From the NCBI GenBank assembly GCA_030147745.1, contig JASBUS010000061.1, positions 1 to 64,000 of the forward strand: a DNA stretch of 64,000 nucleotides, written 5' to 3'. This DNA is from Alphaproteobacteria bacterium (GTDB lineage Bacteria > Pseudomonadota > Alphaproteobacteria > Micavibrionales > Micavibrionaceae). Positions 27,304 to 35,742 of this stretch are shown here, piece by piece. The number at the start of each line of letters is the position of its first letter. Within the stretch, counting starts at the first letter, position 1. Made by a program: the position numbers and the translations under genes. The notes under the pieces are model-generated. The model saw only the letters and a program-made list of their open reading frames with translations, made no database searches and had not been told where the DNA came from.

Positions 27304-28710
27304 ATGAACGCCCATCACGCCAAATCCATTGCGACTAATGCTTCTTTCCTGATCAGCGCCCAGCTGATCGTGCGCATTTTACGTGGTTTTTACATCGTTT
27401 TACTGGTGCGTTATCTAGGGCCAGAGCTCTATGGCGTATTTCAATATGTTCAAAATTGGTTTGTGACCTTCACGCCGCTAACCTTGTTTGGCATTGGCGC
27501 ATTGCTCAGCCGTGAAATTGGCAAAGATCGCCAGAATGGTCAGCAAATTGTCACGACGACCTTTATCATCCGGTTAATGTCAGGTATTGCTCTTACCCTC
27601 GCTGCACTTGGTCTTGGCCTTATCACCGAACCTGATGGCGACATACGCCATTTAATGGTCATCCTCGCAGGCCTGCTTCTTATGCGTGCCCTCGTCAATT
27701 GGGTGAAGGAGATTTTCGTCGCCTATGAAAAAACGCAATATCATTTGGTACAGGTCACCTTATCAAACATTTTCCAAATTGGCCTTGGTCTTGCCATCAT
27801 GGCCAAAGGCGGCGGGCTTGATGCCTTAGCGCTCGCCTATATCGCTGCACTTTTTGCGGAGTTTTTGATCAGCTTTATATTCATTAACCGCAGAATCATC
27901 AAAATGCAGCTCGATATCAATCTTGCGAAAATCAAAACCATTATCCGCCACGGCTTACCGATTGGCCTAACCGTCGCGTTAAACCGCTGGATGATTTTTG
28001 GCCCGACCATTATTGGCCGCTACGCCTTTGACTATAAAAGCAGCCTTGGGCAGCTTTCCGTCATATTGCTGCTCCTCTTTTTTGCGTCCTTAGTGATTGA
28101 TGCCATTTTACATGCGGCGCTGCCCGTCTTAAGCCGTAGCCTAGAGCAGCAAAAACAAGGCAGTTCAAATTTCATTAATATCACTTTGAGCCTGAGCATC
28201 CCGCTCGCCACATGTTTAAGCCTGATTACCCTCACCTATAACCAAGCGATTATCGCCACGTTATTCGGCGCGGATTACCAAGCCGCAGGCGATATTCTCG
28301 ATTATGCAGTTTGGCTGCTCCTCCCCTATATCTGGATGACGACCATCGCGCAAATCTTCATATTGAAAGAAGATAGCCTACGCCTAACATTCTGGACATT
28401 GCTCGGCGTATTATGGATGGCGGGGTTATTACCGCTTCTTGTCATGAAATTTGACCTTATTGGCGCTATCTATGCCATGGCCGTCGGCATGACTATCACT
28501 TGCGGTGGACTAGCCTTCCACGGCTTCACGCGCGGTTACCTTCATAATTTCCATTTAGGCAAAACCATTGGCTTGTCACTGGGCGCCATATTGATTTACG
28601 CCATTACCGCGCAATTTACCGCACCTCTTTACGCGCTTATCGCCAGTATGATTTTGTTCACACCGTTTATTCTGCGTATTAGCAAACATAGCATCCATTT
28701 AATGCGTTAG
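27304..28710 (+). CDS. Wzx-like polysaccharide flippase
   Basis: 468 residues with about 12-14 membrane helices. The N-terminal pattern (SFLISAQLIVRILRGFYIVLLVRYLGPELYGVFQY) is typical of the MOP/Wzx family that flips undecaprenyl-linked oligosaccharides to the periplasm. First gene of a four-gene operon with two sulfotransferases and an exported CysQ-like phosphatase; the spacing to the next gene is 16 bp with GGAGGAG. No clear ribosome binding site is seen before its own ATG. Context suggests it delivers the glycan that is sulfated on the periplasmic side. Confidence 0.85.
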   Translation: MNAHHAKSIATNASFLISAQLIVRILRGFYIVLLVRYLGPELYGVFQYVQNWFVTFTPLTLFGIGALLSREIGKDRQNGQQIVTTTFIIRLMSGIALTLAALGLGLITEPDGDIRHLMVILAGLLLMRALVNWVKEIFVAYEKTQYHLVQVTLSNIFQIGLGLAIMAKGGGLDALALAYIAALFAEFLISFIFINRRIIKMQLDINLAKIKTIIRHGLPIGLTVALNRWMIFGPTIIGRYAFDYKSSLGQLSVILLLLFFASLVIDAILHAALPVLSRSLEQQKQGSSNFINITLSLSIPLATCLSLITLTYNQAIIATLFGADYQAAGDILDYAVWLLLPYIWMTTIAQIFILKEDSLRLTFWTLLGVLWMAGLLPLLVMKFDLIGAIYAMAVGMTITCGGLAFHGFTRGYLHNFHLGKTIGLSLGAILIYAITAQFTAPLYALIASMILFTPFILRISKHSIHLMR

Positions 28711-28726
28711 GAGGAGACGAAACCTT

Positions 28727-29662
28727 ATGACTTGGAAAATAACCGTACTCGTTTTAAGCCTAATCGCTTTATTCGCCATCAATATGAATTTGGAATATTT
28801 CGACAAAACGCCGAAAAAACATATTTTGATTATCGGCACAGCAAAATCAGGGACGACAGCCGTATATAAATCGGTCAAAGATGCGATTGGTGAAAATTTA
28901 ACATCCTATTTTGAACCCAATGCGTCAGACTTCAACGCCGCATTACGTTCCCGCGCGAAACAAATATTGGTCAAAATCACATTAATTGACCGCGCCCAAT
29001 ATAAAGACCTCTATGACGATATTCACCATTTTGACAAGAAAATCATGGTGATCCGCGACCCGCGCGATATTTTGATCAGTAACTTGCTTTACACCGTACG
29101 TTGGATGCGGTTCAGTAAAGACCCTGAACGTTTAAATATCTTCCTCACCGCCTTAAAAGAAAAAGAAGCAGACCCACAAAGCCATTCAGTCCTGTCGCTT
29201 TATCAATTACGCGACCGCTTGGAAAGCGAAGTGATGCAAAGCTGGGAATCCCCGCGCTCTTGGCAAGATGAATATAATGATTACGCCATCGCCATTCGCA
29301 TGATCCAGAAAAATCCTGACCTGCATATCCTGCGTTATGAAGATTATGTTGACGGAAAGCTTGAAGGGCTAAGCACCTATCTTGGCTTAGACATACAAGG
29401 GAATGCCGATGTCTCAACCTTAAAAGAGCAGCACAGCATTAAAAAATCTCTCCGTAATATTGCGCGCAGCAAAAGCTATGGCAATTGGAAAAACTGGTTC
29501 ACCGCACAAGATGTCGACGCCTTCCGCCCGCTATTTGAGCCCCTCATGACGGCATCAGGCTATAGCGATGATTGGACACTAAATGCCACGCCAGAAATCG
29601 ACCCTGCAAAATCATCCGCATATGTTACGCGGATTGTTTCCGACACTGAAATTACATGGTAA
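28727..29662 (+). CDS. Signal-anchored PAPS-dependent sulfotransferase
   Basis: 311 residues. A single N-terminal hydrophobic segment (5-20) follows a short basic start. No cleavage site is evident, so it reads as an anchor with the enzyme domain outside (inference from charge: one K before; K27, K30 and K31 after a slightly acidic stretch make it ambiguous). The 5'-phosphosulfate loop is GTAKSGTT (37-44) and the 3'-phosphate site is VIRDPRDILIS (108-118, with R110 and S118). These are the standard PAPS-binding signatures of the sulfotransferase fold. Ribosome binding site GGAGGAG. It shares the operon with the flippase, a second sulfotransferase and CysQ. Confidence 0.85.
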   Translation: MTWKITVLVLSLIALFAINMNLEYFDKTPKKHILIIGTAKSGTTAVYKSVKDAIGENLTSYFEPNASDFNAALRSRAKQILVKITLIDRAQYKDLYDDIHHFDKKIMVIRDPRDILISNLLYTVRWMRFSKDPERLNIFLTALKEKEADPQSHSVLSLYQLRDRLESEVMQSWESPRSWQDEYNDYAIAIRMIQKNPDLHILRYEDYVDGKLEGLSTYLGLDIQGNADVSTLKEQHSIKKSLRNIARSKSYGNWKNWFTAQDVDAFRPLFEPLMTASGYSDDWTLNATPEIDPAKSSAYVTRIVSDTEITW

Positions 29663-29699
29663 GATCAACGCGTAAAAACGGACAAGGACAAGGATAATC

Positions 29700-30629
29700 A
29701 TGACCAAGCTTTCCCGCCGCGATTTTATAGCCTTCGGGCTCGGCGCCGCCACAACCATTGGCGGGCTCGTCACTTTAGGCAAATGGCAAAGCCGTGATAT
29801 TCCAGTTACGCGCGCCGAAGGTAATAAAGTACAGCTTTTCCTGCATATCCCCAAAACGGGCGGCACGTCGCTGCGCGAACATATCATGAAAAATGTCAAG
29901 GCGAGCCAAATCGCCATGCCCGAAAGCCCAAGCAATATTTGGCATCTGCAAAAATATTACAGCCATTACCTCAATGACTATGATTATATTTATGTCCGCG
30001 GCCATTTCGCGCGGGACTGGACACGCTTCCTAACTGATTATACCGACCAGACCGAAGCCATTACTATGCTGCGTGACCCGATTGAACGCGTCCGTAGTGC
30101 TTATCAATATCAGACCACACATTGGGCGACCAAAGGCAGCTACGCCGAAAGCCTTGTTCAGCGCGCACCAGAAAATCTCGCCGCTGTTATTGACCTATTT
30201 GATCAAGACAATAAATCAGGCAAAGCCGACCAACATTTCCTCATGGAATTTAATGACGGCATTACCCGCCGCCTATGCGGTAAAAAATGGGCTGTCCCCT
30301 ACCGTCAGACCACCGCGGATATGTTAGAGGCCGCCAAAAATAACCTCGACAAGCATTTCAAAGTCATTGGTGTGACGGAGGAATATAATAAATTCCTTTA
30401 TCTCCTCCGCGTTGATTATGGCTGGAAGCTTAACCCATCAATCCGCAAAAATGCCACCGCCAAAAAACTTACCTTGAGCGAATTGGATATCGAGAAAATC
30501 AGCGACCTTAACCGCCTAGATTTAGAATTATATACCCACGCCAAGATGCGTGCCGATGCCCTTTTTGATGCTTTAAGCGCCGAAGAACGCGCCAATTACG
30601 ACCGTTTTATTAATCCCAACGCAGGATAA
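29700..30629 (+). CDS. Tat-signal sulfotransferase (heparan 2-O/family 2 type)
   Basis: 309 residues. The N-terminus has a twin-arginine motif SRRDFIAFG (5-13), a weakly hydrophobic stretch (11-27) and a following basic/polar region: a classic Tat signal, possibly retained as an anchor. The catalytic part is Sulfotransfer_2: HIPKTGGTS (49-57) is the PAPS phosphosulfate loop, RGHFARDW (100-107), and RDPIERVRSAY (125-135) is the 3'-phosphate site. Tat export implies that it folds with cofactor or structure before transport. A PAPS-dependent enzyme outside the cytoplasm is unusual in bacteria. It starts 37 bp after the first sulfotransferase and ends 4 bp before the phosphatase gene. Confidence 0.85.
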   Translation: MTKLSRRDFIAFGLGAATTIGGLVTLGKWQSRDIPVTRAEGNKVQLFLHIPKTGGTSLREHIMKNVKASQIAMPESPSNIWHLQKYYSHYLNDYDYIYVRGHFARDWTRFLTDYTDQTEAITMLRDPIERVRSAYQYQTTHWATKGSYAESLVQRAPENLAAVIDLFDQDNKSGKADQHFLMEFNDGITRRLCGKKWAVPYRQTTADMLEAAKNNLDKHFKVIGVTEEYNKFLYLLRVDYGWKLNPSIRKNATAKKLTLSELDIEKISDLNRLDLELYTHAKMRADALFDALSAEERANYDRFINPNAG

Positions 30630-30633
30630 TCCA

Positions 30634-31467
30634 ATGAAAATATTGCTGACAATGAGTTGCTTAATCTGTGCTTTGTTATTCACACCGCTGCACGCTAAGG
30701 CAAATGATTGGACAGCCGATGACATCATCGCGATTACCGACCAAGCCGGTGAAATTTTGCTGCGCCATTACAGTGCGCAGCCAAGCGAAGTCAGCTTAAA
30801 AGCTGATCACTCCCCTGTGACCGCCGCCGATAAAGAATCCAGTGCCTTCATCCTTGAAGCATTAAGCATTCTTACGCCAGATATTCCCGCCTTATCCGAA
30901 GAATCCGCCGCCACAGCAAAAATCACAGATCGTTTCTGGCTGATCGATCCAATGGATGGCACAAAAAGCTTTATCAACCGCACAGGGCAATTCACCGTCA
31001 ATATTGCCTTAATCGAAAACCAACAGCCCGTTTTCGGCGTTGTGCATATCCCGCTTAGTCACACGACATATTTCACAGACCGCGATGGCAATGCCTTTAA
31101 ACGTTTTGAAGGCGAAACCGCCCCTATCCATGTTCGTAAAGCAAGCAAGAAAGATGGTCTAACCTTAGTCGCGAGCCAACTGCACCGCACCCCCGCGGAT
31201 GAAGCCTTCATTGCCGCGAATAACATTAAAGATATTAAAACTATGTCGAGTTCGATTAAATTCTGCTTAATCGCCGAAGGGAAAGCGGATATCTATCCGC
31301 GCTATGGCACAACGATGGAATGGGATACCGCAGCAGGTCACGCGGTGTTAAAAGCAGCAGGCGGCCATGTTGTAATCCAAGGCAGCCAAAAAGACCTTCT
31401 CTATCACAAGAAGGACTTCAAAAACCCGCATTTCATTGCCTATGGGAATATTATTGATTATCCGTAA
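30634..31467 (+). CDS. cysQ: Exported CysQ-type 3'(2'),5'-bisphosphate nucleotidase
   Basis: 277 residues. Inositol-phosphatase-fold enzyme removing the 3' phosphate from PAP, the by-product of PAPS-dependent sulfation. Metal-site motifs: SEES (88-91), DPMDGTKSF (105-113) and WDTAAGHA (230-237), all intact. Compared with E. coli CysQ from memory, it has about 25 extra N-terminal residues that form a clear Sec signal peptide ending in HAKA/ND. The mature protein begins exactly where cytosolic CysQ begins. Start ATG follows AGGATAA, four bases after the upstream stop, so translation is coupled. The enzyme is therefore predicted to act in the periplasm, where the cotranscribed sulfotransferases would produce PAP. 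The Golgi enzyme gPAPP is the closest functional parallel. Confidence 0.9.
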   Translation: MKILLTMSCLICALLFTPLHAKANDWTADDIIAITDQAGEILLRHYSAQPSEVSLKADHSPVTAADKESSAFILEALSILTPDIPALSEESAATAKITDRFWLIDPMDGTKSFINRTGQFTVNIALIENQQPVFGVVHIPLSHTTYFTDRDGNAFKRFEGETAPIHVRKASKKDGLTLVASQLHRTPADEAFIAANNIKDIKTMSSSIKFCLIAEGKADIYPRYGTTMEWDTAAGHAVLKAAGGHVVIQGSQKDLLYHKKDFKNPHFIAYGNIIDYP

Positions 31468-31476
31468 AAGGAAAAA

Positions 31477-32241
31477 TTAAGCTGTAAGCGCTAAGCCCAA
31501 AGCTTGTGACACAAGCTTGGTATTGCGCGGGCTCAATTCGACTTCACGTAGTTGATCTTTATGAATATAAGTCACTGTTGCGCGATCTTTACCCGTCACT
31601 TGAATATCATAATCAGACGGGTCAGCCTTTTTCGCAAAACGAATAAAAGCCTGCGCCATAATATCTTCTGAACGCTTATCCGCTTTTGCTTGTGCTTGTG
31701 CATCAAGTGTTTCTTCACGCTCATTCAGCATGTCGATGATTTCACGCACCTGAGGATCTTTCAAACGGCGGATTGCTTCACGGCAAACACGAATTTTCTG
31801 GGTGAACTGATTCACCATTTTTTCAATTTCATGCGGCTTGCTTGCAAATGTGTAACTATTCGCGCGTGATGAAAATGTCTCTGTCTTACGGACCAAACAA
31901 TCCAAAGCTTGTTCAGGATTATTGCGTGGATTTGCAGGACGATAAAAAGAGCCACAATCACCGTTTCGAACTTTACCATCAATCGCCATATAGACATTCT
32001 TGGCTGTGTTCACAAGACTAACAAGGCATTCATCGGCATTATAGGCAATGACCGTGTTGTCTTTATCACGGACAATATCCTGCAACATTTTTGCAGCATC
32101 TTTGTAATTATGGATGGGAATAGACGGACCGAAGAAACGATTATCAAATTCGCGCTCGCCGCCATTTTTGCCCAAGACGTGCTTATCAAATGCATGTCCG
32201 GTCGCAATAAGTGCCAATAATGGATTAATTAAACTAGCCAC
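31477..32241 (-). CDS. Hypothetical protein
   Basis: 254 residues, mostly helical, no family recognised. The N-terminal 16 residues are hydrophobic but lack a good signal peptide pattern. There are four Cys (near 68, 97, 114 and 154). A charged coiled-coil-like stretch spans about 170-190 (LNEREETLDAQAQAKADKR). It is convergent with the sulfation operon, 9 bp apart, with no visible hairpin. Confidence 0.6.
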   Translation of the reverse strand: MASLINPLLALIATGHAFDKHVLGKNGGEREFDNRFFGPSIPIHNYKDAAKMLQDIVRDKDNTVIAYNADECLVSLVNTAKNVYMAIDGKVRNGDCGSFYRPANPRNNPEQALDCLVRKTETFSSRANSYTFASKPHEIEKMVNQFTQKIRVCREAIRRLKDPQVREIIDMLNEREETLDAQAQAKADKRSEDIMAQAFIRFAKKADPSDYDIQVTGKDRATVTYIHKDQLREVELSPRNTKLVSQALGLALTA

Positions 32242-32440
32242 AACGCCCCCGTGTGTCCTTAACCTGTTAAACTTTTTTATTTATTGTTAAGCACAGATTA
32301 GCATCAATATTACCTTATGGCAATATAAAATTGACATAAAATTACAATTTTTTATATTTATTATTTCTAATATTATATCAAGGGATTAGCGGCCTTTTAC
32401 CGCTAATAGATCATGGTTACGTAAAAAAGATGGCGTCTTT

Positions 32441-32755
32441 TTATTTCGGCGCGTAAAGGCAGGTGACCTTACCGTTCGAATCGAGCGTGATGACCGATTC
32501 CATATTTTCAGGTGTTTTCGCCACGCAGTCTGTAATCGATTGTTGCTGCTGCGCTGTAATCACTTGTGGTGCAGGTTCATCAAAATTGCCGAAAGCATGG
32601 TCAAGCACGAAACCAACACCGCCACATGTGCCGCCAGCCATCGCCCCGAAAAACAGCATATGTCTTATCGGTTTACCGTCAAAAGCACCAAGCTGCGCGC
32701 CAATGACACCACCGACCACGGCCGCAACCCCAGCAAAAGTTGTTGTTAAAATCAT
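32441..32755 (-). CDS. Small glycine-zipper membrane protein
   Basis: 104 residues. The first 55 residues form two glycine-rich hydrophobic helices (VAAVVGGVIGAQLGAF and MLFFGAMAGGTCGGVGFVL), resembling glycine-zipper proteins. The polar C-terminal half carries two Cys. AGGG lies about 9-12 bases before the ATG. A plus-strand frame on top of it (32463-32759) is a shadow. Function unknown. Confidence 0.55.
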   Translation of the reverse strand: MILTTTFAGVAAVVGGVIGAQLGAFDGKPIRHMLFFGAMAGGTCGGVGFVLDHAFGNFDEPAPQVITAQQQQSITDCVAKTPENMESVITLDSNGKVTCLYAPK

Positions 32756-32884
32756 CTGAAAAACCCTGTTTTAAAAATTATTGTTATGCGCTTTTCTAAC
32801 CACAGCACGGTGATATGTCAATACGCCACAATAAATAATCACTCCATTGAGATTTACCGCTAAAAAAAATTATCCAAGGAATGT

Positions 32885-32905
32885 ATACTATCCATCGTCT
32901 TAATA
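32885..32905 (+). promoter_or_regulatory. Possible promoter of the ECF sigma operon
   Basis: Just before the sigma gene, GGAAT...CGTC elements (about 32878-32900) recall ECF promoters, but the spacing is about 3 bp short. TATACT in the same stretch could instead be a sigma-70 -10. Weak evidence for autoregulation. Confidence 0.25.
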
Positions 32906-32920
32906 TTAAGGACGGCCGAA

Positions 32921-33457
32921 ATGAAGATGGATAATGAAGACGACATCATCAAACGCGCACAAAAGGGTGATGCCCGCGCCTTTGAACAGTTAATGGCACA
33001 TTATTATGATGTGATCTATGCCTTCGCCTATAAATATTGTGGGCGAGTCGCTGATGCTGAAGACATCACGCAAAATGCCTGCATCAAATTGGCGCGCTGT
33101 TTAGATCAGTTTCAAGGCAAGTCAGCCTTTTCAAGTTGGCTATACCGCTTGGTCATTAACTGCGCCAAGGATTGGTTTAAAAGCCAAAGCCGCCATCCTG
33201 AAAACCCAGACGCGATGGAGAGCGTCAAAACAAATGCCGAAGGGGAAGATGCCGTCTATAACCGTGAAATCCTCACCGCCATAGCGGCCCTGTCCGAAGG
33301 GGAGCGTGAAGCTATCCTCCTCGTCCATGCGGAAGGGTTATCGCATAAAGAGGCAGGCGATATTCTCGGCTGTAAAGAAAGTACAATTTCATGGCGCATA
33401 CATGAAGCGCGTAAAAAGCTCAGCGCGCAATTTGGAAAGGAGCAACATTATGGATGA
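32921..33457 (+). CDS. ECF-type RNA polymerase sigma factor
   Basis: 178 residues. Region 2 (DARAFEQLMAHYYDVIYAFAYKYCGRVADAEDITQNACIKLARCL) and region 4 (LSEGEREAILLVHAEGLSHKEAGDILGCKESTISWRIHEARKKL) are complete, with region 2 to 4 linker PENPDAMESVKTN. There is no extra domain. The stop overlaps the start of the next gene by 8 bp, which implies translational coupling and a regulatory link with the membrane-bound VWA protein. No classical zinc-binding anti-sigma is adjacent. Confidence 0.92.
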   Translation: MKMDNEDDIIKRAQKGDARAFEQLMAHYYDVIYAFAYKYCGRVADAEDITQNACIKLARCLDQFQGKSAFSSWLYRLVINCAKDWFKSQSRHPENPDAMESVKTNAEGEDAVYNREILTAIAALSEGEREAILLVHAEGLSHKEAGDILGCKESTISWRIHEARKKLSAQFGKEQHYG

Positions 33458-35690
33458 TCAAAAGCTCGACAAAATTTTAGAAAATTTAGACGTTCCAACG
33501 CCAGATGCGAACGCCAAAAAACGTGCGTTAAACCTTGCCCTGGCTGAATTTGAAGCTCATCAAAAAGAAAAAGAAAAAAAATCCCAAGGATCTGGATTCT
33601 TCCGTCGTCTTATCGGTATAGCAAATGATAAAACCGATACACAAAGGAGAGATCCAATGGCAGAGAAATCACACAAAAAATTCATTTACGGCGGCATGGC
33701 AACCGCCGCCGCCGTCATCATCGTTGCCGGCATAGGCCTCAATATGGCACCGCGATTTGGTATGGATCAAAGCGCCTATATGTCTACCGTTAGAACCGAT
33801 AGCACCGCGCAAGTTAGTAATAATTTTGCAGAAGCCGAAGGAAATTTTGTTCCCGTTCCTGTTGAGAATACAGGAAGGTCCTCGCTTGCACCTATACCAA
33901 AAGAGAAGCGTAATCTAGCCGCAGACGAAAGATGGAAAGAAGTTATAGAGAAAGCTGCAGAACCAAAACGTCAATATGCGGAAAAACGCGCCATGGATAT
34001 GCAAGCCGCGCCGACTGCCCCTGCCGCAGAAGGGATGACAGGCATATATCACAGCAAAAATGAAGCAACCGCGCAGCGCCTGAATATTCAGCCAATGCCG
34101 ATGCCGACTATTAAAACGATAGAAAGTGATAGCTTGGTTTTGGAAGAAGAAGTCCAACCACAATATTACCAAGATGTCGGCCGCGATAAATTTGAGGATT
34201 TCATCGAAAACCCATTTAAAATGGTGACGGCTGAACCTGTCTCGACATTCTCCGTCGATGTTGATACGGCATCTTATAGCTTTATGCGCAGCCAGTTAAC
34301 TAACGGCGTCCTACCGCAAAAAGATTCCGTCCGCATCGAAGAACTCATCAATTATTTTGATTATGATTACGCCGTGCCAGAAGATAAAGCGCAGCCATTT
34401 AAACCAAGCGTCACTATTACCGATAGCCCATGGCATGACGGCAAAAAACTCATGCATATCGGCATTAAAGGATATGATGTTGTTGGCGAACAGCCAAAGA
34501 GCAATATTGTCTTCCTGCTTGATGTATCAGGCTCCATGAATGCGCCAGATAAACTGCCTTTGGTGAAAAACTCAATGAAAATGCTGCTCGACAGCCTCAA
34601 CCCTGATGATACCGTGGCGATTGCCGTTTATGCCGGCGCAGCAGGCACAGTGCTTGAACCAACAAAAGTGTCAGACAAAGCCAAAATCATTGCGGCGTTT
34701 GATCGCCTCTCTGCAGGTGGGTCGACCGCAGGCGCAGCAGGCATTAATTTAGCCTATCAACTTGCCGAGCAGAACTTTGATAAAGACGCCGTCAACCGCG
34801 TCATCCTTGCCACGGATGGGGACTTCAATGTCGGCATCCAAAGCAATGACGAATTACAAGACTTCGTTGAGCGTAAGCGTGAAAAAGGCGTGTTCCTGTC
34901 CGTCCTTGGTTTCGGCAACGGCAATTATAATGACCATATGATGCAAACCTTAGCGCAGAATGGCAACGGTGTTGCTGCTTATATCGACAACCTTAACGAA
35001 GCGCGTAAGGTCTTGGTGGAAGAAGCAACCTCAACCCTCTTCCCAATCGCCAAAGACGTGAAAATTCAAATTGAGTTTAACCCAGCGCAAGTGTCTGAAT
35101 ATCGTCTGGTCGGCTATGAAACACGCGCCCTAAACCGCGAAGATTTCAACAATGATGCCGTCGATGCTGGTGACATTTGCGCAGGCCACAGCGTGACCGC
35201 CATTTATGAATACACCCCTGTGGGCGCACAAAAAATGGTTGATGACCTACGTTATGGCACAGCCGATAATAGCGAGCAGAAATACAATCTTGATAACATT
35301 CACAATAAGGCGAATTTTGATGCGGAAATTGCCTTCCTCAAAATCCGCTATAAATTACCGAATGAGGATGTATCAAAACTGATTACAACACCTGTCACCG
35401 CATCAGCCTTTGGCACATTGGTGAACCGCTGTTCAGAAGAAAAAATCAATGACGGCCTATGCGACATTGCCCCAGAAGTTAATACGGATATTAAATTCGC
35501 AGCCGCAGTCGCAAGCTTTGGTCAAATCCTTAAAGGCAGCAAATATACAGGACAAATGACCTATGACGATGTCATCGCCCTCGCCCAAAGCGGTAAAGGC
35601 GAAGACCTGTTCGGTTACCGCGCAGAGTTTATTCAACTCGTCCGCCTCGCCAAATCCGCCAGCGCAATGCAGCCAAATGGCCAGCCATAA
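33450..35690 (+). CDS. Membrane-anchored VWA-domain protein, putative anti-sigma partner (YfbK-like)
   Basis: 746 residues from ATG 33450, which follows GAAAGGAG; a longer upstream frame would overlap the sigma gene and is rejected. A cytoplasmic N-terminal 75 residues (helical, charged) is followed by one membrane helix (about 78-98), a periplasmic linker and an N-terminal YfbK-type domain. The VWA domain has the MIDAS motif DVSGS (from residue 358), and a C-terminal DUF3520-like region follows. The short cytoplasmic segment is in the right place to bind the cotranscribed sigma factor, but this is inference. Confidence 0.88.
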   Translation: MDDQKLDKILENLDVPTPDANAKKRALNLALAEFEAHQKEKEKKSQGSGFFRRLIGIANDKTDTQRRDPMAEKSHKKFIYGGMATAAAVIIVAGIGLNMAPRFGMDQSAYMSTVRTDSTAQVSNNFAEAEGNFVPVPVENTGRSSLAPIPKEKRNLAADERWKEVIEKAAEPKRQYAEKRAMDMQAAPTAPAAEGMTGIYHSKNEATAQRLNIQPMPMPTIKTIESDSLVLEEEVQPQYYQDVGRDKFEDFIENPFKMVTAEPVSTFSVDVDTASYSFMRSQLTNGVLPQKDSVRIEELINYFDYDYAVPEDKAQPFKPSVTITDSPWHDGKKLMHIGIKGYDVVGEQPKSNIVFLLDVSGSMNAPDKLPLVKNSMKMLLDSLNPDDTVAIAVYAGAAGTVLEPTKVSDKAKIIAAFDRLSAGGSTAGAAGINLAYQLAEQNFDKDAVNRVILATDGDFNVGIQSNDELQDFVERKREKGVFLSVLGFGNGNYNDHMMQTLAQNGNGVAAYIDNLNEARKVLVEEATSTLFPIAKDVKIQIEFNPAQVSEYRLVGYETRALNREDFNNDAVDAGDICAGHSVTAIYEYTPVGAQKMVDDLRYGTADNSEQKYNLDNIHNKANFDAEIAFLKIRYKLPNEDVSKLITTPVTASAFGTLVNRCSEEKINDGLCDIAPEVNTDIKFAAAVASFGQILKGSKYTGQMTYDDVIALAQSGKGEDLFGYRAEFIQLVRLAKSASAMQPNGQP

Positions 35691-35700
35691 AGAAACACAA

Positions 35701-35723
35701 AAAGGCGCGTTCATCGCGCCTTT
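35701..35723 (+). terminator. Terminator of the sigma-VWA operon
   Basis: AAAGGCGCG-TTCAT-CGCGCCTTT followed by TTT: a strong rho-independent hairpin just past the VWA stop codon. Confidence 0.9.
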
Positions 35724-35742
35724 TTTATGCTAAAATCATCGC

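Noticed and set aside
32463-32759. Plus-strand frame over the glycine-zipper gene
   Set aside because: Pro/Ser/Thr-rich, no homology pattern and no ribosome binding site.
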